Positions 48,628 through 57,329 of a DNA stretch of 64,000 bases are shown one piece after another (position 1 is the stretch's first letter; each line of letters starts with the position of its first letter). A model generated the notes under the pieces. The model was not told the DNA's origin and did no database searches. It saw only the letters and a program-made list of their open reading frames with translations. The position numbers and the translations under genes were made by a program. The DNA comes from Flavobacterium sp. NRK F7 (GTDB lineage Bacteria; Bacteroidota; Bacteroidia; Flavobacteriales; Flavobacteriaceae), in assembly GCF_024054195.1 (NCBI RefSeq), contig NZ_JAMXLB010000001.1:2911845-2975844 (forward strand). The letters run 5' to 3'.

Positions 48628-49404
48628 ATGAAAATCACACTCTTAAACGAAAATCAAAATTCAAAGGAAGGATTATTTCCAAATTATCTTATTGAAGACT
48701 TTCAATCAATAAAGGAATTACTTGAAATTTATTATAACTTCAGAAAAGAGTATGAAAATCAAACAATTATTTTCACTTTAGATGATTTAAATCAAGCAGA
48801 ATATACCAGTATGCATGCTACCATGTTTCATGATTTAGACGAAACTGAAGGACATGATTTATCAAAAGTTGACCCTAAAGCATTTGAAAATGGAGAACAT
48901 ATTGGACATCTTACCACTCCTTCTGAATTTTTCATTCGTAAAATAAATTTTGAAAAAAAATCCAAAACAACTGAATTTGTTGATGCATGTGATAAAGGTC
49001 TTTTTTTAGAGAAATCTGAACTAGAATTATTAGAAAAAATAAATAAAGACCCATTAGTATTTTTAGACAAGAAGATTCTTTTAAAAATAATTCCTGTTCA
49101 AGAATCCTATTATGCTCTTTCTGGTTTTCCAAATGGCTATTTTTCCTCAGATTTAGATCCCTTTGAAAATTATGCAGTTGCCAAACATTTAAAAGACAAT
49201 TATGAATATGATTTAATGGGTATTGGAGCATCTTTACTAGGCTTCATTAGAACACATCCATTAACTGAATCGGAAAAGGAAAATTTAGTCAACGATTTAC
49301 TTCTTCTCTACGAAGTTGAGGAATCACTACTTGATTATTTCAAAAAAACAATCTCACTTCAATCCAATTATTTATTTTTAAAATACACAGAATTTATAGA
49401 ATAG
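48628..49404 (+). CDS. Hypothetical cytoplasmic protein
   Basis: 258 residues, no signal peptide or membrane segment, acidic. No family recognised. It contains YYALSGFPNGYFSSDLDPFENYAVA and ASLLGFIRTHPLT, which look like ordered globular sequence, so it is a real gene rather than noise. Followed by about 340 bp of about 85% AT sequence without a gene. Confidence 0.65.
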   Translation: MKITLLNENQNSKEGLFPNYLIEDFQSIKELLEIYYNFRKEYENQTIIFTLDDLNQAEYTSMHATMFHDLDETEGHDLSKVDPKAFENGEHIGHLTTPSEFFIRKINFEKKSKTTEFVDACDKGLFLEKSELELLEKINKDPLVFLDKKILLKIIPVQESYYALSGFPNGYFSSDLDPFENYAVAKHLKDNYEYDLMGIGASLLGFIRTHPLTESEKENLVNDLLLLYEVEESLLDYFKKTISLQSNYLFLKYTEFIE

Positions 49405-49747
49405 ATTTATTTTCATTAATTTACAAGATATTCTTTTTAATAAAAAAGTATTTACTTGTTTTTCAACAGTTTAAATTATGAGCGAAAATCATTTTTACAG
49501 TATTTATTTAACAATTGTTTAATTAAAAAACTAACTAATTTAATAAAAAAACAACTTTATTTTTAAATTAAAAAAAATTGATTAAAAATCCCCAAATCGC
49601 CTACAATCATTGGTTTTATAACATTTTAACAACCTTATTTTAACATAATACTACTATTTTTTTATGACAAAAATACATTTTATCGGATTTTTTATTGCTT
49701 TTGTCGATTTTTTTATTACTTTAGCAACATAAACTAAAACTCTGATT
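49405..49747. other. AT-rich intergenic gap
   Basis: No ORF or hairpin of note. A near-consensus -7 element TACTTTAG lies at 49717-49724, 24 bp before the next gene, with TTTG at 49700-49703 (spacing rather short). Confidence 0.5.
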
Positions 49748-49990
49748 ATGAATATACTACTACAAGGCTTTCACTTCGCCAAAGAAGTTAAGTGCAAAGT
49801 GTTTGGTCATAAATTAGTGACTACCAAGAATGTAACCGAATACATTAAAGAATACCAATGCAAATGCTGCGGTTTAGAATTAACAAACAACTATAAAGGC
49901 GTAAAAAGTATTCTAACTCCAGAATTAAAAGACGTCAATGTTACTGTAATGGATTTTTGCCACAGAAGACACCAACGTCAAACCGCTTAA
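49748..49990 (+). CDS. Small zinc-ribbon-like protein
   Basis: 80 residues. CKVFGHKL near the start and YQCKCCGLEL in the middle give a Cys/His set (C, H, CxCC) like small prophage-type or regulatory zinc ribbons. A second Cys-His pair lies at the end (DFCHRRHQRQ). Basic tail suggests nucleic-acid contact. Codon use is normal and a promoter-like element precedes it. Followed by a small hairpin. Confidence 0.65.
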   Translation: MNILLQGFHFAKEVKCKVFGHKLVTTKNVTEYIKEYQCKCCGLELTNNYKGVKSILTPELKDVNVTVMDFCHRRHQRQTA

Positions 49991-50000
49991 ACAAAACACA

Positions 50001-50020
50001 AATTACCCAATTCGGTAATT
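50001..50020 (+). terminator. Weak terminator of the zinc-ribbon gene
   Basis: AATTACC (50001-50007) and GGTAATT (50014-50020), loop CAATTC, followed by ATACAACCCTTTTT. Confidence 0.5.
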
Positions 50021-50214
50021 ATACAACCCTTTTTCTGCGCTTTAAAAAATAGTAAAGTCGCAAATACAAAGTTGCGCTCTTTAAAGCGATTCTAAAAATT
50101 ACTGTTATTAACCCAAAAAGTAATTTTAAACACTTTTAAATTTTATTTAAAATAACAAATTGCGTCCCTAATTATTAGTGAATGCAAAATGGCTATTGTC
50201 TTTTTTGAAATAAA

Positions 50215-51750
50215 TTACCCTAACCAACCTTCTCGATCTAAACTCCTATATTGAATGGCTTCTGCTATATGTTGGGATTGTATCCTTTCTGACCCTTCTA
50301 AATCCGCAATAGTTCGAGCCACTTTTAAAATACGATCGTAAGCTCTTGCAGATAAATTCAATCGTTCCATAGCTGTTTTTAACAATTGCAACGACACCTC
50401 ATCTAAAATACAATACATCCGAATCAATTTACTACTCAATTGCGCATTATAATGTATATGCGTATACTCTTGAAAGCGTTCTGTTTGAATCGTTCTCGCT
50501 CGCGTGACTCTTGCTCTAATTTCTGAACTGCTTTCAGCTTTTCTTGTATCAGATAATTTTTCAAATGGAACGGGAGTTACTTCAATATGAATATCAATTC
50601 GATCTAATAAAGGACCCGAAATTTTACTCAAATAACGTTGCATTTCTACTGGATTTGTTGCTACTGGAGCATCAGGATCATTAAAATAACCACCCGGACT
50701 TGGATTCATACTGGCTACTAACATAAAGGAAGACGGATACGTAATGGTAAATTTAGCTCTCGAAATAGTGACTTCTCTATCTTCTAAAGGTTGTCGCATT
50801 ACTTCTAAAACTTCCCGTTTAAATTCGGGTAATTCATCTAAAAACAATACGCCATTATGTGCTAAAGAAATTTCACCAGGTTGCGGATAACTACCACCTC
50901 CTACTAAAGAAACCGGACTGGCACTATGATGAGGCGAACGAAAAGGCCTTTGGGTTAACAAACCTGTTTCTTTTACTTTTCCTGCTACCGAATGAATTTT
51001 TGTCGTTTCCAAAGCTTCTTGCATACTCATAGGTGGCAAAATACTAGGCAATCGTTTCGCAAGCATCGTTTTTCCTGAACCAGGTGGACCAATTAAAATA
51101 ATATTATGCCCACCAGCCGCCGCAATTTCCATACATCTTTTAATGCTTTCTTGCCCTTTAACATCTGAAAAATCAAATTCGGGGAAAGCTAAAGTTTTAT
51201 GAAATTCTTCCTGACAATCAATTACAGTAGGTAACAAACCTTCTTTTCCATCGAAAAAATCAATCACTTGTACTACATTTTCCACACCATACACTGCTAT
51301 TCCATCTACAACCGCCGCTTCTTTTACATTTTGTATGGGTAAAATAACACCTTTAAACCCTTCTTCTTTGGCCTTAATCGCAATAGACAAAGCCCCTTTT
51401 ATAGGTTGTAAACTACCATCAAGTGAGAGTTCTCCCATAATGATATAATCAGTAATTAAATCTGTTTTTATTTGTCCAGAAGCAGCTAAAATACCTACAG
51501 TTAAGGTTAAATCATAGGCAGAGCCTTCCTTACGCAAATCGGCAGGTGCCATATTAATGGTAATCTTTTTTCCAGGTAAGGAGTAATTGTTGTTTTTTAG
51601 AGCTGCAGCTATGCGGTAACTACTTTCTTTTATCGCAGAATCAGGTAATCCTACCAAGTGGTAGCCTATTCCTTTATCAATATTTACCTCAACGGTAATT
51701 GTGGTAGCTTCGACACCGAAAACGGCACTACCGAATACTTTTACTAACAT
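50215..51750 (-). CDS. comM: YifB/ComM family Mg-chelatase-like AAA+ ATPase
   Basis: 511 residues: N-terminal Lon-like ChlI domain ([20 protein letters not shown] ... [16 protein letters not shown]), AAA+ domain with Walker A GPPGSGKT and [19 protein letters not shown], and the C-terminal Mg-chelatase domain. Homologues are branch-migration helicases aiding recombination of DNA taken up by transformation; that function is known for the family in competent bacteria and inferred here. Its first 15 codons plus upstream sequence are repeated at 52713-52782, beyond the neighbouring HEPN-like gene, so the region upstream of comM has been rearranged. Confidence 0.95.
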   Translation of the reverse strand: MLVKVFGSAVFGVEATTITVEVNIDKGIGYHLVGLPDSAIKESSYRIAAALKNNNYSLPGKKITINMAPADLRKEGSAYDLTLTVGILAASGQIKTDLITDYIIMGELSLDGSLQPIKGALSIAIKAKEEGFKGVILPIQNVKEAAVVDGIAVYGVENVVQVIDFFDGKEGLLPTVIDCQEEFHKTLAFPEFDFSDVKGQESIKRCMEIAAAGGHNIILIGPPGSGKTMLAKRLPSILPPMSMQEALETTKIHSVAGKVKETGLLTQRPFRSPHHSASPVSLVGGGSYPQPGEISLAHNGVLFLDELPEFKREVLEVMRQPLEDREVTISRAKFTITYPSSFMLVASMNPSPGGYFNDPDAPVATNPVEMQRYLSKISGPLLDRIDIHIEVTPVPFEKLSDTRKAESSSEIRARVTRARTIQTERFQEYTHIHYNAQLSSKLIRMYCILDEVSLQLLKTAMERLNLSARAYDRILKVARTIADLEGSERIQSQHIAEAIQYRSLDREGWLG

Positions 51751-51778
51751 GGCGTATACTTTTAATTTTGGCTTATAA
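51707..51778. repeat. Direct repeat, left copy (comM 5' end)
   Basis: 72 bp covering the first 15 comM codons and 28 bp upstream. It matches 52713-52782 at 57 of the first 61 positions, then with a 2-bp gap. The two copies flank the HEPN-like gene. Confidence 0.9.
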
Positions 51779-51902
51779 TAGATACAAATATAAAAAAGAT
51801 TTTGATTTAGTATTTATATATAAAATGAACTTGTTAAATAAACCATTTCCAAGTCGTTTGTTTTGATTTTAATAACTAAATTCACAAAACAAAAAATTAA
51901 AG

Positions 51903-52685
51903 ATGAAAATCGTTGTTTCAAATTTCTGTTTTCAATGTCTAAATGAGGATTCTTCAAATTATGAAGAACTTAGAAATGAATTAATAAAAGAAAACAAACT
52001 TCATATTGAAATTGAATTAAATAGTGAAAACGAATATTTTATTGAATGTAAAAATGGACACACTCAAGCTCTAAAACTTCAAGCAGAAAATTTCGAAATA
52101 CTTTTTGATTTAGCAACTCTAGCTTTAATAGATGGTTATTCCAAAGAGGCATTTTCAACTTTATATAGCTCATATGAAAGATTTATTGAATTTACTATTA
52201 AAATAATTTGTCACAGTAAATCAATTAATAAAGAGGAATTTATAGAAGGCTGGAAATTGGTTAAGAAACAATCTGAAAGACAACTTGGTGCATTTTATAT
52301 TATTCAATTAATTGAATTTGGTAAAATTGAATTTGAATTACCAAAAAAATGGATAGAAATAAGGAATCAAGTAATTCATAATGGTGAAATTCCATCTTCA
52401 AAAAAAGTAATTGAATTTGGTAATGATTTACTTAATTTTATATTTAGTATCTTGGAAAAATTGAATGAGAAATATCCAAATTCATTAACGGGAAAACAAC
52501 GAAAATGGTTAGATTCAAATACAGCTAAATATTTCAATTCTCAAATATATGCATCTAGTTTAATCCCTACTATTATAGGCTTAAATAATTTAAACTTCAG
52601 TTTACAAAATAAAGAAACTTATGAAGAAATAATAGAAACTGTAAAAAATAATGGATTTTACAAATCTTTCTATTCAAAAAAATAA
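51903..52685 (+). CDS. HEPN-like protein with N-terminal zinc-ribbon-like Cys motif
   Basis: 260 residues, cytoplasmic. It begins with C9-x2-C12 and later C49-x3-H53, a possible zinc ribbon. The middle is helical and contains R154-N-Q-V-I-H159 (WIEIRNQVIHNGEIPSS), the Rx4H motif of HEPN nucleases, with the helix pair before it (DGYSKEAFSTLYSSYERFIE) typical of HEPN four-helix bundles. Many HEPN proteins are toxins or anti-phage RNases; that role is only inferred. It is more AT-rich than the core genes, stands alone, and is flanked by direct repeats of the comM 5' end. Confidence 0.68.
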   Translation: MKIVVSNFCFQCLNEDSSNYEELRNELIKENKLHIEIELNSENEYFIECKNGHTQALKLQAENFEILFDLATLALIDGYSKEAFSTLYSSYERFIEFTIKIICHSKSINKEEFIEGWKLVKKQSERQLGAFYIIQLIEFGKIEFELPKKWIEIRNQVIHNGEIPSSKKVIEFGNDLLNFIFSILEKLNEKYPNSLTGKQRKWLDSNTAKYFNSQIYASSLIPTIIGLNNLNFSLQNKETYEEIIETVKNNGFYKSFYSKK

Positions 52686-52712
52686 AATTTTGATTCAACA
52701 ATAATATTAATC

Positions 52713-52782
52713 GCTTCGAGACCGAAAACGGCACTAACGAATACTTTTACTAACATGGCTTATATTTTTAATTGACTTATAA
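52713..52782. pseudogene. Remnant second copy of comM 5' end and upstream region
   Basis: The minus strand from 52756 reads ATG and encodes MLVKVFVSAVFGLEA before diverging, matching the first 15 residues of ComM with two changes. The 70-bp block matches 51707-51778. It has no downstream coding sequence, so is a displaced or duplicated start fragment. Confidence 0.88.
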
Positions 52783-52827
52783 ATGTAGAAATATATTAAA
52801 AAAAGAATTCTATTATATAAAAACTGT

Positions 52828-53046
52828 ACACCTGCAACCTACTCCAAACGCAGTGTTTTACTACCAACTACACCTGCAACCTATTCAAAACGCAGTGTTT
52901 TACTACCAACTACACCTGCTACCAACACCAAACGCAATGTTTTAGTACCAACTACAGCTGCTACCTACACGAAACGCAGTGTTTTACTACCAACTGCACC
53001 TGCTACCTGCACTAAACGCACTGTTTTAGTAGCAACTACACCTGCT
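52828..53046. repeat. Five 42-bp tandem repeats plus a partial sixth
   Basis: Units start at 52828, 52870, 52912, 52954 and 52996, with a 9-bp partial at 53038. The consensus is ACACCTGCWACC, then variable bases, then AAACGCAGTGTTTTACTACC and AACT. The period is exactly 42 bp. One plus-strand frame is open from 52789 to the stop at 53116-53118 and reads TPATYSKRSVLLPT-like 14-mers, but has no ATG, GTG or TTG before the array. It lies in the 520-bp gap between the HEPN-like gene and the gene at 53205. Confidence 0.92.
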
Positions 53047-53204
53047 TTTTTTTTGGGGTTTTATACAAACAGTCACAGCAGCTACTTTCCTCTATCCTAT
53101 TCTAAAATTTTGAGGTAATTTTAATTGGCTTTTTGGCATTGTTATTGTTACTATTCCAAATTATAACTTAGTAGTACGTTAATTTAAAATTAAATGCAGT
53201 AATT

Positions 53205-53888
53205 ATGGAAACAAATGCAAACAATTTCAAAAATGAAAAACCTAGTAAAACTAGAAACGTTCCAGTAGCCGATATTAACTTCGGTAATGTTATTACAACA
53301 GTAAGTGAAAAATGGGCCGCTTCTAGTTGGCTAGCATTAAAATGGTTAACGGTTGCACAATTTCAGGCGGATGCAACGAGTTACAACAACACATTATCCA
53401 TTAGATTATCTAAAGGTGCTACGCGACCACAAATTACACAAACTTTAGATACCTTAGAAAAAACAATGGATACGCATTTGTCCTATGTAAAGGGTTATAT
53501 TACTGAAAAATATAAAAAAGAAAACAGTGCCAGCTATTATGCAACTTTTGGTATTGAACACAAAGGCAATCGCTACCTGTTACCAACAGATAAAAACAAA
53601 AGAGTGGAAGCTTTGAAATTAATGATTAGCGCACTAACAGAGCACGGGTTTGGAGACAAAGAATTTGGATTGGCTTTCTGGACTTCCTTACAGCAACAAT
53701 ATAGTGTTTTAGTAAAAGAAGCCACAACAACAGATGGTCAGGTTTCAATTAAAGTAGGTGATAAAAACTTCTTAAAGAAAAATCTAAATAAAGGTTTAAA
53801 TGCCATTATTTATACTATAAAAGCCAATTATCCTGATACCTACAAACAAGAATTAAGAGATTGGGGCTTTCAAAAAGAGAAATATTAA
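53205..53888 (+). CDS. Conserved hypothetical protein, Bacteroidota
   Basis: 227 residues, soluble, no signal peptide. Globular sequence with KWAASSWLALKWLTVAQFQA, a helical middle and YYATFGIEHKGNRYLLP, ending RDWGFQKEKY. I recall similar proteins as unnamed flavobacterial hypotheticals, but cannot give a function. It has its own strong terminator and sits directly downstream of the 42-bp repeat array. Confidence 0.75.
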   Translation: METNANNFKNEKPSKTRNVPVADINFGNVITTVSEKWAASSWLALKWLTVAQFQADATSYNNTLSIRLSKGATRPQITQTLDTLEKTMDTHLSYVKGYITEKYKKENSASYYATFGIEHKGNRYLLPTDKNKRVEALKLMISALTEHGFGDKEFGLAFWTSLQQQYSVLVKEATTTDGQVSIKVGDKNFLKKNLNKGLNAIIYTIKANYPDTYKQELRDWGFQKEKY

Positions 53889-53918
53889 GCTTTAACAAGT
53901 CATTTTAGTAAACTTAAG

Positions 53919-53949
53919 TCCTATTATGAAATGTAATAGGATTTTTTTT
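53919..53949 (+). terminator. Terminator of the 53205 gene
   Basis: TCCTATTA (53919-53926) pairs perfectly with TAATAGGA (53934-53941), then eight T residues (53942-53949). Confidence 0.93.
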
Positions 53950-54136
53950 GTCGGTTGTCTGTTCTCTGTTGCGAGTTGTGAGTTTGTCAATTTCTATGCA
54001 AAGTGGACCATATTTTAATAGGTTTTCATATAAATACCTTCTTGCAATCAACCTATTTCAGGGAGTTGCACATTTTCAACTAATCACTAACAACCAACAA
54101 CTTAACCCCAAATTAGGCATTCCCATTCCTTTTTTG

Positions 54137-54144
54137 TACCTTTG
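54137..54144 (+). promoter_or_regulatory. -7 promoter element of the symporter operon
   Basis: TACCTTTG followed by CA, a perfect match to the Bacteroidota element, about 150 bp before the symporter start. Transcription from here would give a long leader. Confidence 0.6.
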
Positions 54145-54157
54145 CACTTTGTGATTT

Positions 54158-54267
54158 TGTTTATTTCGTATAAACATCTATTAAGATTCTATATGTAGAA
54201 TCTTTCTTTTTAATCGTTCGATTTGTAGTTAAAACTACATCAAGCCTTAGGAAAATCCTATACAGGC
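54158..54267 (+). ncRNA. Structured 5' leader: four consecutive hairpins
   Basis: Four stem-loops in 110 bases between a consensus -7 element and the symporter start: TGTTTAT/ATAAACA (54158-54176), AAGATTCTA/TAGAATCTT (54183-54204, followed by TCTTTTTAA and so terminator-like), TGTAGTT/AACTACA (54224-54239), and GCCT-TAGGA/TCCTA-AGGC with a 3-base bulge (54244-54267). All arms are perfect. It could be a riboswitch-like attenuator or a small RNA; I do not recognise the family. The rest of the gap 53950-54136 holds no convincing gene. Confidence 0.5.
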
Positions 54268-54292
54268 AATAAAATTTGAAATTGAGAATATA

Positions 54293-55747
54293 ATGCACAC
54301 GATAGATTATTTAATCTTTGTGGTTTACATGCTAGTGATGCTAGGTGTAGGCTTTTATTTTTACAAAAAAAACACCTCTTCAGAAGATTTTTACGTTAGC
54401 GGACGCAACATGAGTAGTTGGCACATTGGTTTATCAGTAGTGGCAACCGATGTAGGTGGCGGCTTTTCCATTGGTTTGGGAGGCTTAGGTTTTACCATGG
54501 GAATTTCTGGCTCTTGGATGTTGTTCACTGGGTTAATTGGGGCTTGGCTAAGTGCCGTTCTCTTAATACCTAAAGTCAGTAAACTGGGACATATGCATAA
54601 GTTTTTCACTTTTCCTCAAATTTTCAATCATTTTTACAGTCCAAGAGTTGCATTACTAGCTGGAATTATTTCAGCCATTGGTTACATTGGTTTTACCAGT
54701 TCTCAAGTTTTGGCTGGAGCCAAATTAGCTTCTGCAACTATTGCAGGTTTGGATTTGCAATGGGCACTTCTTATCATGGGAGCTATTGCAGTAATTTATA
54801 CGGCTGTAGGTGGTTTAAAAGCGGTAATTTACACCGATACCATTCAATGGATTATTTTAATTTCAGGTTTGGTTTTTATTGGTATACCCATGGCTTATCA
54901 CGCTGTAGGTGGTTATGAAGTGATCCAATCTACATTGGCACCTGAATTTTTATCGCTAACTAATGTGAGTTGGCACCAACTCCTAAATTGGGCGGTAACC
55001 ATTATTCCGATTTGGTTTATTGGAATGACTTTGTACCAACGCATTTATGCTTGTAAAGATGAAAAGGAAGCAAAAAAAGCATGGTTCATTGCCGGATTAT
55101 TTGAATGGCCAATTATGGCTTTTATGGGAGTTATCTTAGGAATGTTAGCCAAAGTGGCTGCCACACAAGGAATGTTTGAGGGTATTGCCAATGCAACCAC
55201 CATGGATAGCGAAATGGGATTACCCATTTTATTAAGTACAATTCTTCCCGTAGGTTTAATGGGATTGATGCTTTCCTCCTATTTTTCAGCCATTTTATCT
55301 ACAGCTGATAGTTGCTTGATGGCTGCTTCCGGAAATATCGTAACAGATATCATTGAAAAGTTCTCAAAAAAAGAGTTTTCTCAAAGAAAAATGCTTCAAA
55401 TTTCACAAATAGTAACCTTATCCGTAGGTGTATTTGCCATTTTATTGGCTTCACAAATGCAAAACGTATTAGAGTTAATGCTCTACTCCTACGCTTTTAT
55501 GGTTTCAGGATTATTTGTTCCTGTACTAGGAGCCTTATTTTGGAAAAAAAGTAATCCCACAGCAGCTTTTTGGAGTATGTTATTAGGTGGTTCAACGACT
55601 ATCGGATTAATTTTATCTCAAAATAAACTTCCGTTTAATTATACATTGCCAGAACATTTAGATGCTAATATTTTTGGAATAAGTGTCTCTTTAGTCACTT
55701 TCCTTTTATTGTCTCATTATTATCCAAAAAAATCATTGTCAATATAA
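54293..55747 (+). CDS. Sodium:solute symporter (SSS family)
   Basis: 484 residues, inner-membrane transporter with about 13 helices of the SSS/LeuT fold. Family sequence: YFYKKNTSSEDFYVSGRNMS, WHIGLSVVATDVGGGFSIGL, GLKAVIYTDTIQW, YQRIYACKDEKEAKKAWF and SSYFSAILSTADSC. Substrate not evident from sequence; amino acids, peptides or sugars are all possible. First gene of a five-gene operon with a GNAT, an amidohydrolase and two racemases, and preceded by the structured leader. Confidence 0.9.
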   Translation: MHTIDYLIFVVYMLVMLGVGFYFYKKNTSSEDFYVSGRNMSSWHIGLSVVATDVGGGFSIGLGGLGFTMGISGSWMLFTGLIGAWLSAVLLIPKVSKLGHMHKFFTFPQIFNHFYSPRVALLAGIISAIGYIGFTSSQVLAGAKLASATIAGLDLQWALLIMGAIAVIYTAVGGLKAVIYTDTIQWIILISGLVFIGIPMAYHAVGGYEVIQSTLAPEFLSLTNVSWHQLLNWAVTIIPIWFIGMTLYQRIYACKDEKEAKKAWFIAGLFEWPIMAFMGVILGMLAKVAATQGMFEGIANATTMDSEMGLPILLSTILPVGLMGLMLSSYFSAILSTADSCLMAASGNIVTDIIEKFSKKEFSQRKMLQISQIVTLSVGVFAILLASQMQNVLELMLYSYAFMVSGLFVPVLGALFWKKSNPTAAFWSMLLGGSTTIGLILSQNKLPFNYTLPEHLDANIFGISVSLVTFLLLSHYYPKKSLSI

Positions 55748-55757
55748 AAAAGAAACT

Positions 55758-56195
55758 ATGGAATTTAAAATAATTACTCCAGAAACTGGAGAACATAAAA
55801 CATTTACACATCAAACTATTGCTCAGTTTTTATTTACCCATTTAGAACAATATGGCGATAAAATTGAAGATATTTTAAAATGCATTCGCTATGCTATGAA
55901 TCCTGAAAAAGGAGGAAATATAATTGTGGGGTTAGACCAAGAAAAAATTGTAGGTGTAGTGATTCTAAATAATACCGGAATGGGCGGATTTATTCCTGAA
56001 AATATTTTGGTCTACATTGCTGTCGACAACAGTCAACGTGGGAAAGGATATGGCAAACAATTGATGCAAAAAGCCATTGAAACCACTAAAGGGGATATTG
56101 CTTTGCATGTGGAACCCGATAATCCAGCCAAAATTCTATATGAAAAGTTAGGGTTTACCAATAAATATCTGGAAATGCGTTTAACTAAATCTTAA
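55758..56195 (+). CDS. GNAT family N-acetyltransferase
   Basis: 145 residues, acetyl-CoA-dependent N-acyltransferase. Acetyl-CoA-binding motif A is QRGKGYGKQLMQKA, with the preceding ILVYIAVDNS strand and the closing HVEPDNPAKILYEKLGFTNK. 10 bp after the symporter and 3 bp before the M20 gene. Acceptor unknown; the neighbours suggest an amino acid or amino-acid derivative. Confidence 0.9.
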   Translation: MEFKIITPETGEHKTFTHQTIAQFLFTHLEQYGDKIEDILKCIRYAMNPEKGGNIIVGLDQEKIVGVVILNNTGMGGFIPENILVYIAVDNSQRGKGYGKQLMQKAIETTKGDIALHVEPDNPAKILYEKLGFTNKYLEMRLTKS

Positions 56196-56198
56196 GTT

Positions 56199-57329
56199 TT
56201 GGAAGAACTTATTCAATTCAGAAAAGAGTTACACCGTTATCCTGAAATTTCGGGTAAAGAAACCGAAACAGCGCAACGTATACTTGCTTTTTTGTCAGAA
56301 TATAAACCTGATGAAGTAATAACCCATTTGGGTGGTGAAGGTATACTAGCAGTTTACCAAGGCAAAAAAAAAGGTAAAACGGTACTGTTTCGTTGTGAAT
56401 TAGACGCTTTACCGATTACCGAAATCAATACATTCGAACATCAATCGAGGTATCAAGGTGTTTCTCACAAATGTGGTCACGACGGTCATATGGCAATTGT
56501 ATGTGGTTTGGCAAAAAAATTACATGAAACACCATTAGAAAAAGGAACTGTTTTATTGTTGTTCCAACCTTCTGAAGAAGAAGGAAATGGCGCTAAAAAT
56601 GTACTAGACGATTCTAAATTTAAAGATATCCAACCCGATTTTGCTTTTGCTTTACACAATTTACCAGGGTATCCAAAACATCAAATCGTGATTAAAAAGG
56701 GTACGTTTACTTGTGCTGTTCACAGTATGATTATTCAATTAAATGGAAAAACAGCACATGCCGGAGAGCCTGAAAAAGGAATTAATCCTGCTTTAGCTAT
56801 TGCTCAAATTATATCTCATTTCAATGCAAAAATAAATCCAGATATTCGTTCCAATGGATATTGTCTGATTACTCCTATTCATATTAGTATGGGTGAAAAA
56901 GCCTATGGTGTATCGGCTGGTTATGGAGAAGTTCATTTTACAATACGGAGTAATAGTAATTCGAATATGAATCGAATTGCAAAACATTTAGAAGAAGAAG
57001 TAATTTCAATTACCCATACTTATGGTTTAGTAGCTGAAATACACTGGACACAAAGCTTTCAAGCCAATGAAAATGATCCAAAAGCGGTTCAGTATATAAA
57101 GAAAGCTGCTACTACATTGGGTAATAACCTAATCGAAAAAGAAGTTCCTTTTACATTTGGAGAAGATTTTGGTTGGTTTACCCAAAAATTTAAAGGGGCT
57201 ATGCTTGGGTTAGGTGCTGGTGAAGAAACACCCGCTTTACACAATCCTGATTATGATTTCCCGGATGCTATTTTAGAAACTGGAATTCAATTGTTTTATC
57301 AAATCACTAAAGAAGTACTGGATGCATAA
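56199..57329 (+). CDS. M20-family amidohydrolase / N-acyl-amino-acid hydrolase
   Basis: 376 residues, metal-dependent amidase of the M20D group (hippurate hydrolase/N-acyl-L-amino acid amidohydrolase). Metal-site motifs: SHKCGHDGHM, QPSEEEGNGA, FALHNLPG and LHNPDYDFPD near the end; the dimerisation lid begins around KTAHAGEP. The start codon is TTG at 56199: no in-frame ATG exists before residue 90 and the TTG lies 3 bp from the previous stop. Ends 8 bp inside the next gene, so coupled to the alanine racemase. Confidence 0.9.
   Translation: MEELIQFRKELHRYPEISGKETETAQRILAFLSEYKPDEVITHLGGEGILAVYQGKKKGKTVLFRCELDALPITEINTFEHQSRYQGVSHKCGHDGHMAIVCGLAKKLHETPLEKGTVLLLFQPSEEEGNGAKNVLDDSKFKDIQPDFAFALHNLPGYPKHQIVIKKGTFTCAVHSMIIQLNGKTAHAGEPEKGINPALAIAQIISHFNAKINPDIRSNGYCLITPIHISMGEKAYGVSAGYGEVHFTIRSNSNSNMNRIAKHLEEEVISITHTYGLVAEIHWTQSFQANENDPKAVQYIKKAATTLGNNLIEKEVPFTFGEDFGWFTQKFKGAMLGLGAGEETPALHNPDYDFPDAILETGIQLFYQITKEVLDA

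Noticed and set aside
52828..53046. 42-bp repeat array as CRISPR
   Set aside because: Units are contiguous with no unique spacers, no cas genes are near, and the variation lies inside the units.
50215..53888. Transposon or integrative element around comM
   Set aside because: No transposase, integrase, inverted repeats or target-site duplication of typical size was found; only the comM-start direct repeats remain, reported as a finding.
53948..54154. Plus-strand 68-codon frame after the 53205 terminator
   Set aside because: Begins in the T-run of a terminator and has no recognisable protein character; it overlaps the promoter of the symporter operon.
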